DNA of 64,000 nt from Streptomyces sp. RPT161 (GCF_027533845.1 NZ_JAPZVN010000016.1:1-64000); one strand, 5' to 3'. Positions 17,169 to 25,798 are shown, counted from the stretch's first letter. Translations and numbers: made by a program. The notes: a model not told the origin generated them from the sequence alone.

Positions 17169-17597
17169 TCACGCTGCTTCGTTGGTTCGTTCGCCGAGGC
17201 GCTCCAGAACCGCTACCTCATCCACCAGCCACGCGTTCCCTGCCGCTTTGACGCTTCGCAGCGTCCCCTCGCGGCAGAGGCGTCGCGTGAACCCGGTGGA
17301 GACTCCGAGCCGTTCCGCTGTCTCCTCGACGCTCAGCCACCTGCTGGCTGACGTGACGCAGGTTGCCTCAAGTGCCTCGTTGCGGAACCTTTCCGTTCCG
17401 GCATCGGAACCTGCGAGCAGCTCGATCCGGTACTGCAGGGCTGCAGCCTGCACGATCTTCGTTATCTCCTGCAGCCGTGGCGGAACCCCGCCGTCCCGCT
17501 GGGCGCGGGCCTTCAGCGCCGCAGCGAGCACATCAGCGACGTACATGACGTCGGACCCGGTGAGGAGAACGGACGTGCCTCGAATCAGTTCCGCCAT
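17169..17597 (-). CDS. Helix-turn-helix (excisionase-like) DNA-binding protein
   Basis: This 142-residue protein has a C-terminal MerR/excisionase-type helix-turn-helix (about residues 92-137, WLSVEETAERLGVSTGFTRR, then a basic wing). The N-terminal 90 residues are helical and of unknown role. I start it at ATG 17597 because the upstream part of the longer frame is low-complexity. It is the first DNA-binding gene upstream of the tape-measure unit and could regulate it. Confidence 0.65.
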   Translation of the reverse strand: MAELIRGTSVLLTGSDVMYVADVLAAALKARAQRDGGVPPRLQEITKIVQAAALQYRIELLAGSDAGTERFRNEALEATCVTSASRWLSVEETAERLGVSTGFTRRLCREGTLRSVKAAGNAWLVDEVAVLERLGERTNEAA

Positions 17598-17620
17598 GGC
17601 GTTACGTTTCTGCGTGGTGG

Positions 17621-17821
17621 TCAGGCAGCGACCGACAGGCCCGTGCGGGCCTCCGGGATACGGACGATGTAGGTGGCCCCGCACGGCGCCGTGCGAAGCC
17701 CCACGGCCAAATGCCGGTGCGCTGCAGAGCAGTTGGGGCAGTCGGCGACGGCGACCTGCGCGGCTCCGGACGTGCGCAGCAACGTGCCGGTGACGACGAG
17801 CGGTTCAGGGTTGGCGAGCAT
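17621..17821 (-). CDS. Small CxxC protein
   Basis: This 66-residue protein contains CPNCSAAH near residue 28 and a further cysteine near 48, a half zinc-ribbon pattern, embedded in beta-type sequence. It lies between two genes of the same strand in the small-protein series. Unknown function. Confidence 0.55.
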   Translation of the reverse strand: MLANPEPLVVTGTLLRTSGAAQVAVADCPNCSAAHRHLAVGLRTAPCGATYIVRIPEARTGLSVAA

Positions 17822-17875
17822 GGTTCTCCAATCTGGTCTATGGGTTGGACTGGTCGGGGTTGTGCGACAGGTGCC

Positions 17876-18205
17876 CTACGGATCCGTAGGCGCGTACTCG
17901 TCGACCAGCTCGGCGAGCCGTCCCGTAAGGCGCCCGGCCTGGCGGTAGCTGAGCAGCCGCCAACAGGTGTTCAGGGCTTTACGGGCGCGCAGAGCAGCGG
18001 CCTGGGTCATCCCCTCGATCTCCACCGTGGGAACGGACTGCAGCCGGACGGCCATGTCCATCAGCTCGTCGAATCCGGCGCGCCAGCCGCGGCCGACGTA
18101 CAGCACGGGCCACCCGGGAGGGGCGGTGGTGAGCGTGCCCGGTTTCGGGCCTGGGTTCGGGTCGTGACGCGGGGGCCGGTCAACGGTGATGATCACTCGT
18201 GGCAT
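17876..18205 (-). CDS. Hypothetical protein of the small-protein series
   Basis: This 109-residue protein starts with a short strand (MPRVIITVDRPPRHD), has a proline/glycine-rich section and ends in a helical C-terminal half (residues 50-105). No recognisable motif. Codon bias is that of a real gene and it lies in line with the minus-strand series. Confidence 0.55.
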   Translation of the reverse strand: MPRVIITVDRPPRHDPNPGPKPGTLTTAPPGWPVLYVGRGWRAGFDELMDMAVRLQSVPTVEIEGMTQAAALRARKALNTCWRLLSYRQAGRLTGRLAELVDEYAPTDP

Positions 18206-18281
18206 GGCTTTTAGCTCCTGACCTGGGGGTGGTGCCCACGCGCGCGCACGCGCGAGGCTGCGGCGTTCCTGATGTGCGGCA

Positions 18282-18479
18282 TCAGGCCGCCGTTTCTGCC
18301 GTGTTCGGGATGTGGGTGCGGGCGGGTACCCACTGCAGTCCGCAGTCGTCTGCGGTGCACTCCAGAACCTCGCGGCGGCGGCGTCCGATGGTGGCGACTC
18401 CGATGGGCTTGCAGCGGCGGGCGGTTCGGCAGCTGGGGCAGTGGAGCAGGACCACCGGCACCTTGACGGGGCGGGTCAT
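18282..18479 (-). CDS. Small zinc-ribbon protein
   Basis: This 65-residue protein has a four-cysteine pattern: CPSC near residue 14, another C at 22, then C and C in LECTADDCGLQW, typical of a treble-clef or ribbon zinc site. Its ATG overlaps the upstream stop (ATGA). Such small ribbons are common on actinophages and plasmids; function unknown. Confidence 0.65.
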   Translation of the reverse strand: MTRPVKVPVVLLHCPSCRTARRCKPIGVATIGRRRREVLECTADDCGLQWVPARTHIPNTAETAA

Positions 18480-18628
18480 GCTTCGGCCTTCCTGGTGTCG
18501 ACCTCGGCGGCGGCCTGGCGGCGGGTGCGGCGGCGCCAGCGGATTTCGGCGGCGAGTTCGACGCTGGCCAGGGCGAGGAGGACGAGCAGCGCGCCGAGGA
18601 AGAGAAGCAGGAGATCGTGGCGGGTCAC
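18476..18628 (-). CDS. Single-span membrane microprotein
   Basis: This 50-residue protein has one leucine-rich membrane segment (about residues 5-27) and an arginine-rich cytoplasmic tail. The start is GTG 18628, overlapping the upstream stop by three bases, while the stop overlaps the next start. Codon bias and two-sided overlap support it as real. Confidence 0.6.
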   Translation of the reverse strand: MTRHDLLLLFLGALLVLLALASVELAAEIRWRRRTRRQAAAEVDTRKAEA

Positions 18629-18873
18629 CGGCTCGTCTCCTTCGAGACGAGGTGGAACTGGTCGCGGAGCCAAGCGGCCTGCTCGTCGGGTGCGGTGCGG
18701 GCGATGTAGTCGTACTCAGCCTGCAGCGGGCTGTCGGACGTCGGCTCGATGTACCGGCCACAGTCGTAGCAGTACGGGCTGGGCCCGCTTGCTTCCGGAT
18801 CGCCAACGGCACGGCCGCAGGTCTCGCATGGCTTGTTCATGGCTCGCTGGGCGAGCGAAACGACGGTGGTCAT
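18625..18873 (-). CDS. Small zinc-ribbon protein
   Basis: This 82-residue protein carries two CxxC pairs (CETC near residue 16 and CYDC near residue 35), a classical zinc ribbon, then a short helical C-terminal part. The start ATG 18873 overlaps the upstream stop by four bases. It is one of a run of overlapping small genes (18.3-19.9 kb) that must be translated from one message. Confidence 0.65.
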   Translation of the reverse strand: MTTVVSLAQRAMNKPCETCGRAVGDPEASGPSPYCYDCGRYIEPTSDSPLQAEYDYIARTAPDEQAAWLRDQFHLVSKETSR

Positions 18874-19067
18874 GACGCTTGGCCCTCCGAGGTGTTGGTC
18901 ATGGCGGTCTGGTCGGTCTCGGCCTGGTGCCGGAGCTTGGCGGCGTGCCGTCGGGCGAGGCCGGCCTGGCGGGCGGCGTCGAGTTCGGTGCGGCGCTTGC
19001 GGGCGGCCTCGACCTTGCGGCGGGCTTCCTCGATCTTGATGCGGACTATGTCGTTCACGTTGGTCAT
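18870..19067 (-). CDS. Small charged helical protein
   Basis: This 65-residue protein is nearly all helix-forming charged residues (VRIKIEEARRKVEAARKRR) and would form a coiled coil. The start overlaps the upstream J-domain gene stop by four bases, and its stop overlaps the following start. No family recognised. Confidence 0.6.
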   Translation of the reverse strand: MTNVNDIVRIKIEEARRKVEAARKRRTELDAARQAGLARRHAAKLRHQAETDQTAMTNTSEGQAS

Positions 19068-19906
19068 CGGTGTCCTGCCTTCCGCTTGGCGGCGACGTAC
19101 CGGGCACGGGCAGCTATGAACTCGGCATCCGTGCCGCCGCGGTCGGGGTGGGATGAGGCCATCGCGGCCTTGAGCTGCTTGAGGTCCGGCTCCGGCTCGC
19201 GCCGGTAGGCGGGCCGCCGATTCACCTCGGGCGGAGTGGCGTATAGGTGGAAGTCGGCGGCCCACCAGCCGCGCGCACGGTTGTGCGCCTCGCCTTTGGC
19301 CTCGATGTCCTGCCGGTTGACGAACCCGATCTCCGGGTCCTCGCCTTCGTGGTGGTGGCGGATGTAGTAGATCCGCTTCGGGGTCTTCTTCGTGATCCGG
19401 AAGGACACGACGCGGTCTTCGAGGTACCCGTTGGCGTTCTCGCCGGTGTAGGTGCCGTACAGGTACTCGACTTCACCGGTGTCGGTGATGCCGGATGCTG
19501 GGCGCTGCTTGCGCTTGGCGGCGTTGACGCGCTTGAGGACGCTGGTCGCGGCTCCGACGCGCATAGTGGCGTAGGCGGTCCGTCCGGCGGCGAGGCGGAC
19601 GACTGCGGTACGGGCGGCGGTGGCGGCCTGGTCTTCGCTGTCGGCCCATCCGTGCTCGGCCGCGGCGTCGGTGGCTCCGATCGAGACGGCGGTCGCGGCC
19701 CAGAACCAGCGCTTGCCGGAGCGGCAGCGGCCCCAGTAGACGTGCATCTGGTGCTCGTGGTCGTGGTCGCAGACGCGGTAGCCGCCGGGCTGGCGCCAGC
19801 AGATGCCGTTGTGGTCGGGGACGGTGGTGGGCCACCGCTTGCGACGCGGGTGGACGGGTCGCGGCCTGACTGCGGTGGGCCCTCCGAACAGCGAAGTCTG
19901 TTCCAT
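19064..19906 (-). CDS. Protein with C-terminal J-domain-like segment
   Basis: This 280-residue protein ends in a segment (about residues 243-278) with the J-domain core pattern: a helix, HPDRGG, then FIAARARYVAAKRK. J-domains stimulate Hsp70, and viral J-proteins recruit the host DnaK. The N-terminal 240 residues contain a CxxHxH-like stretch (VCDHDHEHQMHV) and tryptophan-rich sequence of unknown fold. Codon bias is good and it heads the overlapping run of small genes. The J-domain call rests on the HPD motif and flanking helices only. Confidence 0.6.
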   Translation of the reverse strand: MEQTSLFGGPTAVRPRPVHPRRKRWPTTVPDHNGICWRQPGGYRVCDHDHEHQMHVYWGRCRSGKRWFWAATAVSIGATDAAAEHGWADSEDQAATAARTAVVRLAAGRTAYATMRVGAATSVLKRVNAAKRKQRPASGITDTGEVEYLYGTYTGENANGYLEDRVVSFRITKKTPKRIYYIRHHHEGEDPEIGFVNRQDIEAKGEAHNRARGWWAADFHLYATPPEVNRRPAYRREPEPDLKQLKAAMASSHPDRGGTDAEFIAARARYVAAKRKAGHR

Positions 19907-20029
19907 GACGGTGTCCTTCGTGGATGCTGGTGAGGTGCCGGGCCCGAATGCCGCGGGCCCGGTTGGTTGCGCGCGGGTCAGGCGTCGGCGCCCTGGGCGA
20001 GGTGCCGGTGCTCGGCGGGCAGGTGACCG

Positions 20030-20749
20030 TCACACCAAGTGCTGAGAGTGAGGACCAGGCCGGTGCTGGACGAGCTTCCACACAGCTGTGGCCGAGCAGC
20101 TCTGCCTGCCCTCGCTCTCGGGCACGCGGTTGATCGTGCAGGGCTGCTTGCCTGGCTCGAAGGAGAACACCCAGCCGTCCGCGCGGTGGAAGACACGCAC
20201 CTCCGGCCCCGCCTCGTCCTCGCCTGTGCCGTTGGCGCCGTCGAGGTCCTCGACGACTTCCAGGTCGAGAGTGGTGGCGATGTCGCCGAGCGCCGTGAAG
20301 GTGTCCTCGTCGAGCTTGTTGGCGAGGGTGTGTACGACCTGGTTGATGGCGGCTGCGGCGTAGGAGCGGCCCACTTCGGCGAGCACGGCGGACAGAGCGT
20401 GCTCGTGTGCCGCCTGTCCTTCGAGGTTCAGGTAGTGCGCGGCGTCGTGGTGCCCGCGGCTGTATGCCTCGACCGCCCTGGCGTGGATGCGCTTGTGGGC
20501 GAGCTGGCTGTAGGGGTTGCCGTACTCGTTGATGACGAACTCGGTGATTGGTGCGCCGCAGTCGGCGTGGTCGATGAGCTTGGCGCCGGCCTTGATGTCG
20601 CAGGCGCAGCAGCGGAGGAAGTTGCCGCTCTCGCCGGTCTTCGGGTCGTACCAGCTGCCGAAGTGGACGTTCTCGGTGGTGCCGCAGTCCTGGCAGTTGG
20701 TGGGCCCGTTGTAGCCGTGGGCGCGGGCGATCTCGGTCGTCGTGGTCAC
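20030..20749 (-). CDS. Cysteine-rich protein at the head of the small-gene series
   Basis: This 239-residue protein starts at GTG 20749 behind GAGGAG. It has a zinc-binding-looking N-terminus with CQDC, then CCACD, then a later cysteine in HADCGAP (residues 18-65), and a helical middle section. Function is unknown. The insertion sequence begins 128 bases upstream of its start, so the element may have separated it from earlier genes or now supplies its promoter. Confidence 0.6.
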   Translation of the reverse strand: MTTTTEIARAHGYNGPTNCQDCGTTENVHFGSWYDPKTGESGNFLRCCACDIKAGAKLIDHADCGAPITEFVINEYGNPYSQLAHKRIHARAVEAYSRGHHDAAHYLNLEGQAAHEHALSAVLAEVGRSYAAAAINQVVHTLANKLDEDTFTALGDIATTLDLEVVEDLDGANGTGEDEAGPEVRVFHRADGWVFSFEPGKQPCTINRVPESEGRQSCSATAVWKLVQHRPGPHSQHLV

Positions 20750-20876
20750 GGTGTTCTCCTCACACACGCTGCGAGGTGACGAGATTGATGAGAATGGATA
20801 TGACCTGCTGTTTTGTGTTGATGAAATTGGTGACGGGATTGGGTGTCGGGGCGACGAGATTGGTGAGATTGAGGCC

Positions 20877-22096
20877 TGTCCCGCGTAAAAACTCGGGTTC
20901 GGCCGCTGAGCTGGACGGTTCCTCTGCGTGGGGCGGTGTCGGCCCGAGGATGATCGGAGTCCATGCGGTGGTCATGGATCTATCTCCTGGCGCGCAGGTC
21001 GCTGGAACTGGCGGGCCTGCGGCTGATGGGCAACGCGGCCAAGGACGTCGAGCTGCTGGTGCTGCGGCATCAGCTCGCAGTGCTCCAACGCCACGTCGGC
21101 CGGCCGAAGCTGGAACCGGGTGACCGGGTACTGCTGGCAGCCCTGTCGAGGCTATTGCCCAAAAAACGCTGGAGCAGCTTCATCGTCACCCCGGCAACAC
21201 TGCTCCGTTGGCACCGGGAGTTGGTCGCGGACGCGTGGACGTACCCCCACAAGAGGCTTGGTCGGCCACCGATACCCGAGGAAACAAGGGAGTTGGTCCT
21301 GCGCCTCGCGCGGGAGAACCCGCTGTGGGGCCACCGGCGCGTCCAGGGGGAGCTGGCCCGGTTAGGCATTACCGTCTCGGCTGCCACCGTGCGGGCAGTG
21401 CTGCGGCAAGGCAATGTTCCGCCCGCGCCCCAGCGGGCGCGCGACACGTGGGCCTCCTTCCTACGAGCCCAAGCATCTGGGCTGTTGACTTGCGACTTTT
21501 TCCATGTGGATACCGTGTTCTGCCGACGCCTGTATGTGCTGTTCGTCATGGAGGTGGCAACGCGCCGGGTGCACGTCCTCGGCATCACCGCGCACCCGAA
21601 CCGGGACTGGGTGACCCAGCAGGTGCGGAACTTGATGATGGACCTGAAAGACCGGGTGGACCGCTTCCGATTCTTCCTGCGCGACCGGGATGGGAAGTTC
21701 TCCGACGCCTTCGACGCCGTGCTCACCGGCGCGGGCATGCAGGTCCTCCTCTCACCGCCGAGATCGCCGAAGGCGAACGCCTTCGCGGAACGCTGGGTCG
21801 GCACCGTCCGCCGCGAGTGCACCGACCGCATGCTCATCATGAACGAGCGGCACCTGCGCACCGTCCTGGACGCCTACACCGACCACTACAACCAACACCG
21901 CCCCCACCAATCCCTAAGTCAACGACCTCCCCAAGCCGTGGAGATCGACCAGCCGGCTCCTGTGATCCCGCACGGTGGCCGCATCCGCCGCGCCCAACTA
22001 CTGGGCGGCCTCATCAACGAGTACCGACGAGTCGCCTGACTACGCCCAAGACAAACGACCTGGTCAACAGCTCAACCGGAGTTTTCACGCGGCACA
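20877..22096 (+). mobile_element. Insertion sequence with imperfect terminal inverted repeats
   Basis: The left end (20877-20899) begins TGTCCCGCGTAAAAACTC and the right end (22074-22096) is its inverted copy with 20 of 23 matches. The ends are TG...CA, as in IS3/IS481-type elements. The element is about 1.2 kb and encodes one complete integrase-core transposase. No convincing target-site duplication is visible, and a 9-bp palindrome (22093-22113) abuts the right end, so the exact right border may be off by a few bases. Confidence 0.75.
20963..22039 (+). CDS. Integrase-core (DDE) transposase
   Basis: This 358-residue transposase has an HTH_21-like helical region (about residues 105-150, NPLWGHRRVQGELARLGI) and an rve integrase core. 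The core carries the catalytic acids: D in CDFFHVDTVF near 177, D in RDRDGKF near 237, and E in AFAERWVGTVRREC near 276. The C-terminal YNQHRPHQSLSQRPP motif is typical of the family. It appears intact. It cuts and joins the ends of the surrounding element. No upstream orfA or frameshift site was seen. Confidence 0.9.
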   Translation: MRWSWIYLLARRSLELAGLRLMGNAAKDVELLVLRHQLAVLQRHVGRPKLEPGDRVLLAALSRLLPKKRWSSFIVTPATLLRWHRELVADAWTYPHKRLGRPPIPEETRELVLRLARENPLWGHRRVQGELARLGITVSAATVRAVLRQGNVPPAPQRARDTWASFLRAQASGLLTCDFFHVDTVFCRRLYVLFVMEVATRRVHVLGITAHPNRDWVTQQVRNLMMDLKDRVDRFRFFLRDRDGKFSDAFDAVLTGAGMQVLLSPPRSPKANAFAERWVGTVRRECTDRMLIMNERHLRTVLDAYTDHYNQHRPHQSLSQRPPQAVEIDQPAPVIPHGGRIRRAQLLGGLINEYRRVA

Positions 22097-22313
22097 GGCG
22101 GCTACCGCCTGTGTCAATGCGGCCAGCGCCCGCGCCCTCCATTCTTCGCCGGTGATTACCTGGGCTATGCGCTCGGCGTGCTGGAGAAAGCCGTGATTGT
22201 GGCGGCGCCGTCCGTCTTTGTCCGGCAGTTGCGCCTCCTGCCTCCGGGCGGCGAATTCGGGCGGCTCGGTGTGGCGTCAGCCGCTCGGATATCGGCCGTA
22301 TAGCTATCGGGGC

Positions 22314-22391
22314 GTCATGTACTTCGCTCGCGTGGGAGGGCCTGTCGTCACGCTGCTTGGCCAGCAGGTCAAACACCAGGCGGTCCAGGGC
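22314..22391 (-). pseudogene. Remnant of a Ser/Thr protein kinase C-lobe
   Basis: On the minus strand a short stretch reads ALDRLVFDLLAKQRDDRPSH, the conserved end of bacterial Hanks-type kinases (P-ALDRLV-LLAK-P-DRP). Upstream and downstream of it the frame has no kinase motifs, so only this fragment survives, next to the insertion sequence. The surrounding 22097-22537 holds no other gene I can support. Confidence 0.45.
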
Positions 22392-22537
22392 GGGCGGAAC
22401 ATCGTAACGATTGCCCGCGCCGCTGGCATCGGTTCGTACCGTCGTAAGCGGGGTGCTCCAAGGGGTACTGGCACATCCCATTGGGGGCTCTGTCGGCCGC
22501 GGGGACGGGATGAGCCGATGCTGGCGCTACGGATTCG

Positions 22538-23677
22538 TCACAGAATCGGCCGTTGATGGCGATCGAGGAGTACCGAGAAGAATTCGGTGAGCATCTGGCG
22601 TGCCCCCGCCGCTTCGAGTTCCTTCCCGCCGAATCGGAAAACTTCGTAGCCGTCCAGGCGGAGCCGGCGGTCCTCCGCCACCATGTCGGAATACAGCTGG
22701 GTTGAGGCGAACCAACGGGGGAACTTCTCGCCTTCTCTGGGCGCGGCCTGTACCGCGTAGTGCTGAATACCATCGACCTCAATGACTATGCGGCTGCGGT
22801 CCGGCGTCAGGAGGAGGAAGTCCATGCGCTCGCGAGCCAGGGCCCCGGAGTGCTTGGCGCTCTTACGGGTGTAGGGGTCGTAGTGGAGGTAGACCTGCGG
22901 GACCAGAGCGGGTAGCTCGAAGCCGTCGGGCTCCGCGTAGCGGGCGCAGTAGGTCTGCATCACCAGTCGCTCAGGGTCCGACGCCAGGCTCGCGAACAGG
23001 CGTCTGTACAGCAAGTCAGCTGCGGTAGCCTCATCGACGCCGAGGTTCTGGTCCTCGATCCACCAGGCGACCAGCTGTCGCCAGGCGAGACCGCCGGGTG
23101 GCAGGGGCCGGTCGTAGATGAGGCAGTACTCGGCGTTCTCTACGATCTCGACGCGGTTGTTGACGGCATCCCGAAGAACGATCTTGGGCTTAGGTCCATC
23201 AGCGGCGAAGATGAGGTTCTTGAAGTGCCCGGCGGGCCCCTTCTTGAAGCGGCTCTCGTACTCGATCTCCTGCAACTGCTCCAACGCGTCGCGGGTGGGC
23301 CCGAGCAGGTGCTCGATGCACTCGCGCCGGGCCTGCCAACTGCCCTTCATGTCGTTCGCGATCCAGTAGTCGTAGAAGCCGCTGAAGTGTCGGAAGGGCC
23401 ACTGCGGGGGCTCCAGGCCCAGGCGTTCCACCACAGAGCGGTGGCCCTTGATCGCCAGGACGACGCCTTGATCATCCATCCGCTCACCTCCGCGAGTGCC
23501 CTTGGCGAGGAAGTCATCGATCAAGAGCCGGGTCAAGGCGACCGCCACCTCCAGATCGGCGTGATCAGCGAGCGGGCCGAAGCGCAGCTCCTCCAAAAGC
23601 TTGATGTTCAAGGGCCAGTGTGACCATCCGCCAGGCTGGCTAACGAAGAAGTCGTCGGGCTGCACGCCTGCCTCCAA
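22538..23677 (-). CDS. PD-(D/E)XK nuclease-fold protein
   Basis: This 379-residue protein has a C-terminal nuclease-like domain (about residues 284-345): a core acid in ERMDFLL, then IVIEVDGIQHY as the E-x-D/Q-H core, and YSDMVAEDRRLRLDGYEVFRF, as in Vsr/DUF559-type endonucleases. The N-terminal 280 residues are helical and of unknown family. Proteins built this way often act in phage defence; DNA cleavage is probable, the trigger unknown. It is followed on the same strand by the DUF4238 gene and lies beside the insertion sequence, so it looks like cargo. Confidence 0.7.
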   Translation of the reverse strand: MEAGVQPDDFFVSQPGGWSHWPLNIKLLEELRFGPLADHADLEVAVALTRLLIDDFLAKGTRGGERMDDQGVVLAIKGHRSVVERLGLEPPQWPFRHFSGFYDYWIANDMKGSWQARRECIEHLLGPTRDALEQLQEIEYESRFKKGPAGHFKNLIFAADGPKPKIVLRDAVNNRVEIVENAEYCLIYDRPLPPGGLAWRQLVAWWIEDQNLGVDEATAADLLYRRLFASLASDPERLVMQTYCARYAEPDGFELPALVPQVYLHYDPYTRKSAKHSGALARERMDFLLLTPDRSRIVIEVDGIQHYAVQAAPREGEKFPRWFASTQLYSDMVAEDRRLRLDGYEVFRFGGKELEAAGARQMLTEFFSVLLDRHQRPIL

Positions 23678-23773
23678 GCTTCGCCGTGGGCTGTGCAGTG
23701 ATTCTCACCGATGGGACCGACAAGGGCCCGGCTTCTGTCGGTATCTGCCTACGCGAGAGGACTCCTGGGCCGC

Positions 23774-24778
23774 CTATGCGGGCTGCCGCCCGGCTGAGAG
23801 TTGGTCGAGTTCCCGTTTGCGGTGACAGATGTTGCGCACCAGTTCCTGGAGCCCGCTGCTGGGGCGTAGGAAGACGCGGTCGTGGGCGGTGAGTACCTGG
23901 AGGGTGTTGATCTCCATGACCACCGGCCAGGGGACGGTGAGTGTTTCGTTGCTTGGCGAAAGTGCCAGCAGGTGCCAGGGTCCGAGGGGCAAGACTGCCG
24001 TAATGGCGTCCCCGAGTGCTACTCGGATGGTCCGGCCCTGGGGTCCGGTTCCGCGAGTGAAGGCGGGCGTGTCGCCGATCAGGAACTCGCTGTCGTCCTG
24101 CGGCGTGACGATCTGGAGGCCGGCGTTGGCGACCTGGCGCCGGGCCATGGCGTAGATCTCCTCGATACGGGCCCGGAGCAGGGCCCAGGACCCGAACAGC
24201 TCGACGGACGGTTCCAGGTAGCGATGGGCGAAGTACTCGATGCCGCTGGGCCCCACCACATGCAGCCCGCGTTCGCGCAGCACCGCGCCCCGCAACTCCT
24301 CACGTCGCTCCCCGGTGAGCCTGGCCAGCGTCCACAGGTACGCGCGGATGAACGACTGGACGTGCAGATCCCGGTAGGTGCGCGAGCGCGTGAGATGAAG
24401 TGCCAGCAAGTCACGCAGCACCGCGACGTGAGCCGGGTCGTCCAGCGCGGTTCCGGCGTCGACGGCCGTGAACACGGCTGGCAGGTGCTGCTCGGTATCG
24501 TTCCACAACTGCTCCAGCGAGCCCGAAGCGTAAGGGACGAAGTCCTTCATCCAGCCAACGCCGTTGACGCCCTTGAGGGTGTGCCTCCTGTCGGGCCAGT
24601 TCACGTCGAAGGGGTAGAGCGCCGGGCCTCCGGGGCTCGACTCGGTGAAGCGCTCCAGCAGGACAGAGGAGATCAGGTGCTGCTTGTGAACAGGGCTCGC
24701 CGTCTCGGGAGCCAGCTCACGAATGCGGGCGAGCGTACCATCCACGACCATCGGGGTGATGACCCGATTAGCGTTCAT
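23774..24778 (-). CDS. DUF4238-family protein
   Basis: This 334-residue protein has the DUF4238 signature near the N-terminus: a VHKQHLISSVLLERF stretch (residues 30-44), then a central helical bundle and a conserved FLIGDTPAF-type segment near residue 231. The molecular role of the family is not known; members are scattered and often lie in mobile regions. It is transcribed toward the nuclease gene 96 bases away and may be its partner. ATG 24778 follows a 330-base region without genes. Confidence 0.65.
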   Translation of the reverse strand: MNANRVITPMVVDGTLARIRELAPETASPVHKQHLISSVLLERFTESSPGGPALYPFDVNWPDRRHTLKGVNGVGWMKDFVPYASGSLEQLWNDTEQHLPAVFTAVDAGTALDDPAHVAVLRDLLALHLTRSRTYRDLHVQSFIRAYLWTLARLTGERREELRGAVLRERGLHVVGPSGIEYFAHRYLEPSVELFGSWALLRARIEEIYAMARRQVANAGLQIVTPQDDSEFLIGDTPAFTRGTGPQGRTIRVALGDAITAVLPLGPWHLLALSPSNETLTVPWPVVMEINTLQVLTAHDRVFLRPSSGLQELVRNICHRKRELDQLSAGRQPA

Positions 24779-25108
24779 AGCTCGATGGTCGCATCATTCT
24801 CCGACAACCAGCACTCCTATATCCAGGAAAACCTGACTGATACTCACGGGCTGAGCCCGGAGCAGGTCGGGGGATGTGCCCTTGGCTATCGCCCAGCGGC
24901 AAGGGCAGGTCCGTCGACCGCTCCTGTCCTGCACTGCCGCGACACGCAACACCGCCACCGCCCCCGGCCACAACGACCCACCTCCACTGTCGCGATCAAC
25001 AGACAGCCCTCACCAGCTCTCCCTAAAGGTCAACCCAACGCCATCCCAGACTTTTTCAGGGGCAAGTAGCTAGGAGTCGGCAGCTCAGCCAACTTAACTC
25101 AGCAGTCC
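24779..25108. other. Gene-free spacer
   Basis: 330 bases between divergent genes. Short frames here lack coding bias and ribosome sites. It must hold the promoters of the DUF4238 gene and the 25109 gene, but I see no clear motif. Confidence 0.4.
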
Positions 25109-25798
25109 GTGGGTTGGCCTACGCTCCTCGCCGTGATAACTCTGCTCCTCGCCGCCGCGCAGCCTGTGCCGGCCGCCACCAACCACAGCCCGAACGGTGT
25201 CGACATCGCCACCGCTGTCGGCACCGTCGCCACCGCCGTCGTGGCCGTTGCAGCCCTGATCACCACCATCGTTCTGTCCGTCCAGGAGCGCAAGCGAGCG
25301 GCCACCGAGCTTGAGAGGACGCGGGCGGACGCGGACGCCAGGGTCCAAGAGGAACGTGACCGCTTCGAGACGCAGCGGGTTGAGGCCGCAGCAAAGTTCC
25401 AGGAGGAGCGCGAGCGGTATCAAGCCGACATCGCCCGCGCTGAAGAGCAACTGGCCAACGAGCAACGCCGTGTCGAAGCCCAGCGGGTGAAGGAGTACCG
25501 GTTGCGCACCCTCGAATCAGTAGCCGAGCAGTATGCCCGGTGGGAGGCAAACAAGGGCCAGCCTGAGGCATCGGAAGCGGCCGGCCGACTACAGGTCCTG
25601 CTCCGGTTGCTGCCCGACGGCATCGCGCCGATCCTCAAGAACGAACTCAGCCTCGTGGAGGAGCCGCTCGACCGAGCGTTCATCGATCAACTCTTCTTGG
25701 AGAAGAGCGGCAATATCCCAAAGCCGTTCCCCAGCACGGGGATCTACGCCGACCTGGCCCGGTGTGCCCAGCAGATCGCCGGGCCTTCCGCGTCGTAG
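25109..25798 (+). CDS. Membrane protein with long coiled coil
   Basis: This 229-residue protein has a signal-like hydrophobic N-terminus (residues 5-22), a second membrane segment (about 32-56), and a long charged coiled coil (58-135, alternating E/R/A/Q), then a compact helical end. Either GTG 25109 or GTG 25133 could be the start. The layout (anchor, coiled coil, small head) is shared by several hypothetical proteins in this window (30562, 60010). Function unknown. Confidence 0.55.
   Translation: MGWPTLLAVITLLLAAAQPVPAATNHSPNGVDIATAVGTVATAVVAVAALITTIVLSVQERKRAATELERTRADADARVQEERDRFETQRVEAAAKFQEERERYQADIARAEEQLANEQRRVEAQRVKEYRLRTLESVAEQYARWEANKGQPEASEAAGRLQVLLRLLPDGIAPILKNELSLVEEPLDRAFIDQLFLEKSGNIPKPFPSTGIYADLARCAQQIAGPSAS

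Noticed and set aside
23882-25069. A 395-codon plus-strand frame opposite the DUF4238 gene
   Set aside because: No ribosome site and no recognisable family; the minus strand has a coherent DUF4238 protein.
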